Positions 56,981 through 64,000 of a stretch of DNA of 64,000 bases are shown here, piece by piece. Both the position numbers and the translations under genes were made by a program. Source of the DNA: Atriophallophorus winterbourni (Eukaryota > Platyhelminthes > Trematoda > Plagiorchiida > Microphallidae); the NCBI GenBank assembly GCA_013407085.1, contig JACCGJ010015083.1, forward strand, positions 28,396-92,395, given 5' to 3'. Every line of letters begins with the position of its first letter. Positions within the stretch are counted from its first letter, which is position 1. Under the pieces are notes generated by a model, which saw only the letters and a program-made list of their open reading frames with translations, had not been told where the DNA came from and did no database searches.

Positions 56981-59921
56981 GTATTCGATTCCATGTACGC
57001 AGGCATCAATCGGTCGATGCTGACTAAATCCGGGCGGCCGTTGCGTTCAATGACGAAGTACTTGGCACTGCGGGAGATGACTTTGAATGGGCCGTCGTAT
57101 GGTGCTTCAAGGGGCGGTTAAACACGGTCTACCCGCGTGAATACGTACGTGCACGACAGAAGATAATTGTCGACGTGACTTGTACGAGAAGTTACACGGG
57201 TAGGCGGAGCATGAAGGCTCGGAGCCGGGAGACATACGGAGCAGTTTCAATTGCAGTCAGGGGTGTGGAGTCGGTCAGCAGTTCGGCGGGGAGTCGCAGA
57301 GTTGTTCCGTAAGCCATATCGGCTGATGTGCAACCGATGTCATCTTTTGCGGTATTGCGGATGCCGAGCAGAACCAGTGGCAGTTTGTCAACCCAGGATG
57401 CGCTGAATTCGGTGGCGACGAGCGCAGCCTTCAATTGACGATGGAATCGTTCAACGAGGCCGTTCGCGACTGGATGTTAAGCCGTCGTCCGAAAATGTTC
57501 ACATCCCAGTAGACGATTCAGTTCTGCGAAGAGGTGGGACGTGAACTGCGTTCCGCTGTCTGTTGTGATCTGGGACGGGACACCGTAATTCGCGATCCAA
57601 CCAGAGACGAAGGTGCGAGCTACGGTTTCCGCAGATGTATCCACTAGTGGGCACGCTTGGGGCCAGCGTGTGAATCTATCGATGCACGTCAAAAGATGAG
57701 TGCACCCACAAGATGAGGGTAATGGTCCAACCAGATCGATATGAACATGCCGAAAGCGTCCATCTAGAAGTGTGAATTTTTCAGGGATAGAGCGGGTATG
57801 GCGATGTACCTTACTACGTTGGCAGGCAAGACACTGTTGTGCCCAACAACGAATGTCGTTCCGCATGCCATGCCAAACATTGCGGTCAGTGATGAGTTTA
57901 GTGGTTGCGCGTTTGCTCGGGTGGGATATTCCGTGCAGGTGCTCGAAAATCCGTCGTCTGTAATCCTTTGGTACAAAGGGACGTGGATTGCCTGTCGATG
58001 TATCATAATGGATACGTATTCGACTGCCTGGCACTGGTATGAGAGCAAACTGCAGTGAAGCTTCGGAAGTGATTTTCGAAAATTCCGGGTCGTCCTCTTG
58101 CAGGGCGGCGATTTCCTCTAAATCAATCTTTTCGATCTGGGAAATTGATGCGCGTGATAGAGCATCTGCCTCGACGTTGCTGGGTCCCTCTATGTACCTT
58201 ACGTCAGTGGTGAACTGCGCGAGGTAGTCCAAGTGGCGAGTTTCCCGAGACGAGTAGCGGTCGGCAGCAGCGTTGAAGGCGTGGATCAAGGGCTTGTGGT
58301 CCATGTAGATGGTGAATTGACGTCCTTCCAGGATGTGTCGAAAGTGCTTTACTGCGAGGTACATCGCAAGTAGTTCTCGGCTGAAGGTAGAATACCTGGT
58401 TTGAGCCGGTTGCAGCTTTCGTGAAAAGAAGGAGAGTGCTGCGCACTCATCGTCAATGACTTGTTGTAGAACGGCACCGACAGCCACTTGAGAAGCGTCT
58501 GTTTTGAGCACAAGCTTAACTTTACTGTCCGTGGAGAGATGAGCCAGCGAAGTGAGCGTGATGAGGGATGCTTTGACTGATTGGAACGCTGCGATAGCTT
58601 CCGTTGTCATGTTGAACTTCTTTGGATTTCCCCGCAAAAGATCAGTTAACGGTCTGTATTTGTCCGCGCAGTTTGGTATGAATCTGCCGTAGAAGTTAAT
58701 GAATCTAAGGAATCGACGTAGCTGGTGAAGAGACGTTGGAGTTGGGTAGTCTTCGATCGCTGAGATTTTCTGCGGAATGGCAGTGATTCCACGAGAATCG
58801 ATTGTGTGTCCAAGGATTTCTAGGGCTGGTCGGCCGAATTGGCATTTGGCCGGGTTGATTACGACGTTGTATTCCTGAAGACGTTGAAAAACCAGTCGAA
58901 GGTGATCCATATGCTTCTCGTGGCTTTCACTAGCGACAAGAATATCATCGATGTACGTGAGGGTGAGTGGCAGACCTCGCATGACTTGATCGATGAAGCG
59001 CTGGAAAGTTTGAGCTGCGTTTCTGAGTCCAAACGGCATGCGAAGGAACTCGTAGAGACCGGAAGGCGTAGTGACAGCAGTCTTCGGAACGTCAGCGTCT
59101 GCTACTGGAATTTGATGATAGGCGCGAACAAGATCGATTTTGGAAAAAACCTTCTTGCTGCAGGCGCTCAGGGAGAAATCCTGGATGTGAGGTATAGGAT
59201 ACCTGTCAGGCACTGTGAGCTTGTTGAGGCCTCTGTAGTCACCACATGGTCTCCAGTCGCCTGATTTTATTAAACCAATATGTAAAGGCGATGACCATGG
59301 GTTATTAGAGGGTCGAATTATCCCAAGTTGTAGCAGTTGCTCGAACTCCGCTTTGGCAGCGGTGAGCTTGTCAGGGGACAATCGTCGCGGTCTTGCGTTC
59401 GTCGGCGGGCCGGCCGTGTGGATGTGGTGAGCAATCCCGTGTTGGATGTCTGGCGTGCAGCGCGATGGCTGGATGATAGCCGGGTAGTCTTGAAGCAGCA
59501 TTGAAAACTTGTCGTCTGGTAGGGCGAGTTTCAGTCCGATCGAATTGATTGATGTCGCTTTTCCAGTGACGCGTACTGCAGATTTGTTGTCCAACAGTTG
59601 TTTGGGCTGAACGTCGACTACTAGCCCGAACTCTGTTAAAAGGTCGGCTCCGATGATCGGCTGACGAACGTCGGCGACGATGAATGTCCATGGAAGATTT
59701 CTGCCCAAACCAAGGTTTAGCAGAAGGAGCCGCTGGCCATACGTTTTGATGCGTGTGCCGTTAGCCGCTTGTAGATTGACGCCAGTTGGGTCCATGCGGG
59801 TGCTTGCACTATGAGGTGGAATAACACTCACCTCCGCTCATGTGTCAATTAGGAAACGTAGACCTGTTGGGGAATCATCAATATAGAATAGGCGACTTAC
59901 GGTGTGGCCAGCTGCAGCCGT
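56981..59921 (-). pseudogene. pol: Pol of element 2, right copy
   Basis: The 784-codon frame (59,831-57,477) carries the same protease stop (59,840-59,838) and integrase stop as the left copy. It differs by two residues seen: VQPKQLL against VQRKQLL, and TLLDGR against TLPDGR. Shared stops show that the element was already dead when duplicated. Confidence 0.88.
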
Positions 59922-59926
59922 CGCGA

Positions 59927-60738
59927 TTACTGGCTGGCCTGCTCTTTTCCCGCTTTAGCTTGACTGGCGTTGGGGAAAGAACAGGGCTGCACACAGTGCC
60001 TGGCGTCATCACAAAACTGTTTATGGTACTTGCAGAAACCTGTGTTGGCAGCCTGGCGCGAAGCGTTTGCGCGGTTGTTTTTGGGATGACGTTTTTGCTG
60101 TTGAGGTTTACGCTGTTGATACGTCGTCTGTATTGACAGTGTAAGACGTTCGATTGCGTCCTTGATTCGAGCGAAACGTGGGTCCGTTGGGGCTTGTGGC
60201 GTGTCTCCGGTCACCACATGTACTTGGGCATTGCTTGTTTGACACTCGTGTACCTTGTCGGCGGCGAGTGCAAATTTCTCCAATGATGCTTCGCTTTCTT
60301 GTATGGATACGAAAGACCTCGTGTGAGCAGGCAGGCACTTGATTCATAAGTGCATTAGCACAGCGTCACTGACATTGTTGCCGCTTGCGAGCGTGCGCAT
60401 ATGCCGCAACAGTTGCGAAGGTTTTCGATCGCCCAACTCCGTTATCTGGAGAAGTTGTTGCACGCGAGCTGCGTTGGACGTGCCGAAGCGGTGTAGAATG
60501 GCAGCCTCAAGTTTGTCGTAGGGATGATCTAATGGTTTCGGATCCAAGACGTCGATCACTTCGGATGCAACCTCCGTAGGAAGGTTGGCGGTGACCTTAG
60601 CGAACTCCATGTCTTGTGATTTGATACGATAGCTCTCGAACTGAGCTTGGACCAAAACAAACCACACTCTCGGGTTTGACATCCCGAAAGAGGGCAATCT
60701 GACATTAGAGTTAATGACGGCTTCGTCGCCGGAAGCAT
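59927..60738 (-). pseudogene. gag: Gag of element 2, right copy
   Basis: It has the same frame breaks and the same CHCC finger as the left copy; the two frames compared (60,283-59,927 and 60,784-60,344) are identical in protein sequence. Confidence 0.82.
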
Positions 60739-60789
60739 TATGAATACAAAATGAATAAGGAAAAAAAATTAAAAACGGGCTCACCAGTT

Positions 60790-61191
60790 TGTAGCATATA
60801 AGCCGAGCGTTACGTTGATGAGAATTGTTATAAGTGTTGTGAATTATTATAAGCGTATGAAATTATGTATAAATATATATAATTATATTTATGCAAGAGA
60901 AGAATACACTCTGTCAACAACAGACTTACGAAATCCTTGTGTGGTCGACTCGGATTATTGCTAACAATGTATTTGACCCGTGTTACTTCTTCAGCGGGAT
61001 AATTGCTCGTCGTAGATGGAACAAGCAGTGAATTACCGGAAAAGGAAGAAATATTCTGGGTCAGTAATCTGAAACAATTAATTAGTGGTTCGGCACAAGG
61101 CAAGTTATCAGACGTTCACGCTGTAGGAAGCGCAAGTGTGTTCAGTTGATTTAAACAAAACGACAAACGGCATCATGATGGAAAACGTTTA
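60790..61191 (-). repeat. 5' LTR of element 2, right copy
   Basis: Minus-strand LTR ending TGTAGC at 60,790-60,795, next to the primer site complement GGGCTCACCA at 60,777-60,786. Confidence 0.8.
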
Positions 61192-61926
61192 TGGAAATGA
61201 ACTTACTTTTGGAATTATTGAGGAATGATATCAATTAGGAATAATTCCTACTGTTCCGTATATGTATCTGGAAAGGAAGAGGAAAATGGGTGCAGTATCG
61301 GGAAGAAGGAAAAGTAAAAATCCATTAAACTTGTAGAGAAAAATAGAGATAAGCGTCAAGTGGCTCTTTAAAAATGGAGAGTGATGAGGAGGTCACGACA
61401 AAAAACGGGTAAGTCATTCCAAACACGAAGGGTACGGACAGAAAAAAAAAATTTACGGCAATTCAACCGACTGGGCTGGTGTGGTAGCTTGAAGACATGC
61501 CCCCGGGTTCCGTAACTGGGTGCCATCAAAAGCAGTTCATGGCAGGGATGTTTATTCTCCTTAAAGATTTAGAAAACAAGTATCAGATCCCTTCGGATGC
61601 GACGGTAACTCGTCGGGAACACGTTGAATTGCTGGAGGCGGTCTTCATAGTTCAGCAAACTGAGTCCTTTGACGAGCTTTGCGAATATCCGTTGAGCCTG
61701 CTCTATGACGTGATGGTCACGATTTAGCCATGGAGACCAGACTGGACACAGCATATTCCAGGTGGGGTCTGATGTACGCGTGTAGAAGCGAGGAAAAGAG
61801 GCGGCGGTCAAAAGACCCGAAGATCATTTTGAGGAGCTCTACGTTGCGAAAATATTTCGGATGCGCAGCACGAGATATTTCTACTCGAATTCAAAGTGAT
61901 TCAAAAGCGGTTAGGCTTTTTTGATA
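61192..61926 (-). pseudogene. CR1-like C-terminal fragment next to element 2, right copy
   Basis: The frame 61,811-61,569 is identical to the left copy at 25,860-26,102. An A-run near 61,442 is longer than the matching T-run on the left. Confidence 0.65.
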
Positions 61927-61930
61927 CAAC

Positions 61931-62530
61931 TGCTATTAATAGTTCAATAGTTCAATAGTATATTTATGGTAAAATAAGCACATAGCTTCAAATAACCACA
62001 GGATGTATTCACAGTGGATCGAAAAAATAGGATAAAGAAAAAAACGTCAGAATGGGGTTCAAGGGAATAAATTGGTCAGAATAATCAGTACGGGTGCGGG
62101 GAGGCCACACTCGCTTTGGAGTTGCGTCTTCCTGAGTTCGCTAGGCGGTAGCTTGAGAATAGTGAGGCTTCGGGGTTGTGTTAGACCTTTCCGGGATTCT
62201 TGTGGCATTTGTACGGGTAGGAGATCGACTCCAGACACGGGAAATAGTGAGTCTGAAAGAGTGGGAAGCTTGGAACGCATTATAATCGGTGTGAATACAG
62301 AAGAAAAAACGTCACGCAGAATAAACATAGCCTTTCATATGTGTGTCCAAGCGTTGTTTAAAGGTTGAGACTGATTGGGAGTTTACAACGGTTGCCGGCA
62401 GTGCGTTCCACACTCGCGTAATTCGAAGCGTTAAAAAATTACTGCGGCAATTTAACCGGCTGATTTGGTGTGAGAGATTGAGATTATGTCCACGGTGATT
62501 GACAAGAGGAGACAAGATAATCATATTCCT
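61931..62530 (-). pseudogene. CR1-like C-terminus with 3' UTR, right copy
   Basis: The frame 62,524-62,312 is identical to 25,147-25,359, followed by the same 3' UTR and ATTGAACT-type tail in reverse. Unassigned sequence follows at 62,531-62,917, as on the left. Confidence 0.7.
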
Positions 62531-62917
62531 GCATGGATGATTGATTTCAGTATTATGAGCTCACCCGAACGCCTAGTGTGATCCGCTGACAGAGTCGTTC
62601 TGGAAACATTTCACAATAGCAGCCTTAGATCAGGATTTGGAGCAAGTTGCTCAAATGTGGAGATCCGAGCTATCTCGTCAATTATTGGCTTACCATTCTG
62701 ATTTCTATGGAAGGAAACTTTAACAGTTTTCTATCAGTGCGTGGTCTTTGATATTCATAAGAACATGAATTCACCAATAATCGCTTATATGTGTGTAAAT
62801 TTCTCCTGTCTGTTTCTACTGATTCTGGTCAGCCTCTCGGTGTGATCAGCACAGCAATGTTGGCGTGCAGTAATTGTCATGTAGAAATACACGTGCTAAA
62901 TTAAATCTCCGCTGTTA

Positions 62918-64000
62918 CTAGATGAAAATCAGGAATAGAAGAGGGCCAAGTACTGAACCTTGGGGTACACCACTGATCACGTCGGTTTGATTCGACAGCG
63001 TACATCCTACTCTCACTCGGAATGTTCTATCTGTAAGGAAGGCCTTTATCCAAGCAAGTAGACTACCCCGTATGCCTTTGGCTGCTAGCTTAATCTCTAG
63101 AAGGCGGTGATTTACGGAATCGAAAGCCTTACTGAAGTCTAGGTAGATGGCTTCGACAGGCTTCCCTTCATCCATCCTTTTAGTGGCAGTATTGAGAAAG
63201 CTAAGGAGGTTAGTCAGACAGGATCTACCCTTAAGAAATCCATGCTGTGTTACACTCAACAGAGAATGCCGACAAAGATGCTGGCAGATTTTATCACGCA
63301 GCAGTTTTTCCATTACTTTCGAGACGGTGCTGGTCAGGCTGACCGGTCTATATTTACCAACAGTTGACCTGCAACCGCCTTTGTGTATTGGCACGACTAT
63401 GGCTTCCCTCCACTTACTGGGAACAACTCCTAGTTGCAGGCATGAATTAAAGAGCGGGCAAAACGGTTCGGCAAGCACTGAGGCAAGATTTTTAAGCATT
63501 ATTTAGTAGATGCCGTCCGGTCCCTCAGATTTGTTGACCCGAACATGGATAAGTGCGTCAAACACCTCAGCCTCATTAAAGGACAACTCATCTAATACAT
63601 GGACACCAGGTGTCAGGTTAAGCAGACCTGACGGTGCGTTTGAAGAATTATCCCGTCGTTGAACGCTACTGAAAAACGCTGAGAAGGCAGTCGCCTTAGA
63701 CAGGTCGGTATCGGCAACTTTTCCGTCCTCCAGTTTCAAATCCCCTATGTTTTCCCTAGTTTTTCCTTTTGACTGTGCGTAGCTATGAAACCTTTTCGGG
63801 TTGGATTTAGCATCCCTAGCTAGAGATAACTCAAAATGCTGTTTGAGCACACGTTGTAATTTAACACAGGCATTCCGAGCGGTTTTGTAGCGGGCCCAAG
63901 AACCAGAAGTAAGGGATAGCTTATATTGCCGCCATAGACGATCCCGTTTACGGGTAGACCTACGGACTCGAGGAGACCACCAGGGTGGCCTTCTATGCCT
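62918..64000 (-). pseudogene. CR1-like ORF2 fragment, right copy, cut by window end
   Basis: This is the RT core and linker as at 23,458-24,753, but several residues differ: FCPLFNS against FCQLFNS, VGKYRPVS against VGNYRPVS, AIYLDFS against ALYLDFS, RFHSYAQ against RFYSYAQ, FSAFF against FSGFF. Here the left-arm stop is a Gly codon (NKSEGPDGIY), while a new TAA lies a few codons later at about 63,504. At roughly 0.8 percent, this outer part is more diverged than most of the arm. Confidence 0.8.

Larger units (their letters stand above)
44448..64000. repeat. Right arm of giant inverted repeat
   Basis: This is the reverse complement of 23,671-43,225 with scattered substitutions and small indels. 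Examples: the TA run beside the BEL/Pao element has 10 units here against 12 on the left; an extra T lies in the BEL/Pao LTR near 54,804; a G-to-T-type change removes the left-arm stop at 24,147. Similarity continues to the last base of the window. Confidence 0.97.

Noticed and set aside
23671..64000. Giant inverted repeat as terminal repeats of a Polinton, virus or plasmid-like element
   Set aside because: The arms contain only retroelement fragments; no DNA polymerase, packaging ATPase or capsid gene is present, and the spacer is an RTE-like element.

Overview
The window is eukaryotic. It has spliced genes with GT-AG introns, TATA boxes, an AATAAA signal and a very heavy load of retrotransposons. 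The mix (CsRn1-type Ty3/gypsy elements with a Gag Cys-His-Cys-Cys finger, CR1-like and RTE-like non-LTR elements, BEL/Pao) plus two 36-bp introns at the 5' end of a conserved gene fits a flatworm, most likely a trematode. That placement is inference; no rRNA or mitochondrial marker is present.

Region 1 (1-10,900) is the host genic part. A gene for a small secreted Ser/Thr-rich protein (gene A, 175-887, two exons) is followed by an ABHD11-type alpha/beta hydrolase on the minus strand. I could assemble the hydrolase from five exons (9781 down to 2853, 293 aa, every junction in phase). A second small secreted protein gene (gene B, 6492-7007, plus strand) lies inside the 5.3-kb last intron of the hydrolase. 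Genes A and B share a layout: TATA box 43-52 bp before the ATG, a signal-peptide exon, a phase-1 intron of 74-75 bp, a Thr/Ser-rich stretch and a helical C-terminus. A dispersed repeat of about 210 bp, not assigned to any class, is scattered here and as far as 17.5 kb.

Region 2 (10,900-23,460) is transposon-rich single-copy sequence. It holds CR1 3' ends, a nearly full-length but frame-broken CR1-like element (about 17,390 to 12,990, minus) with a PHD-finger ORF1, endonuclease and reverse transcriptase, an internally deleted relative, and a young CsRn1-type LTR retrotransposon (18,346-23,235). In that element the two 386-bp LTRs look identical, the target duplication is AATT, and the only break seen is one frame shift in the RNase H region.

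Region 3 (23,671-64,000) is a giant inverted repeat. The left arm 23,671-43,225 is mirrored by 44,448-64,000 around a 1,222-bp spacer, and the right arm is still matching when the window ends. The arms differ by scattered substitutions, small indels and microsatellite length, with a dense cluster near 41.8-42.3 kb. Each arm holds the same nested stack: CR1 fragments, an older CsRn1-type element whose 3' LTR is split by a 5.36-kb insertion, a non-autonomous BEL/Pao element with nearly identical LTRs inside that insertion, another CR1 fragment, and a deleted Ty3/gypsy remnant itself interrupted by CR1. The arms meet inside a rearranged RTE-like element. The arrangement could be a real palindrome or two haplotypes joined head to head by the assembler; the sequence alone cannot decide.

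No bacterial genes, CRISPR arrays, tRNA or rRNA genes were recognised. Apart from genes A, B and the hydrolase, every coding stretch I could identify belongs to a mobile element.
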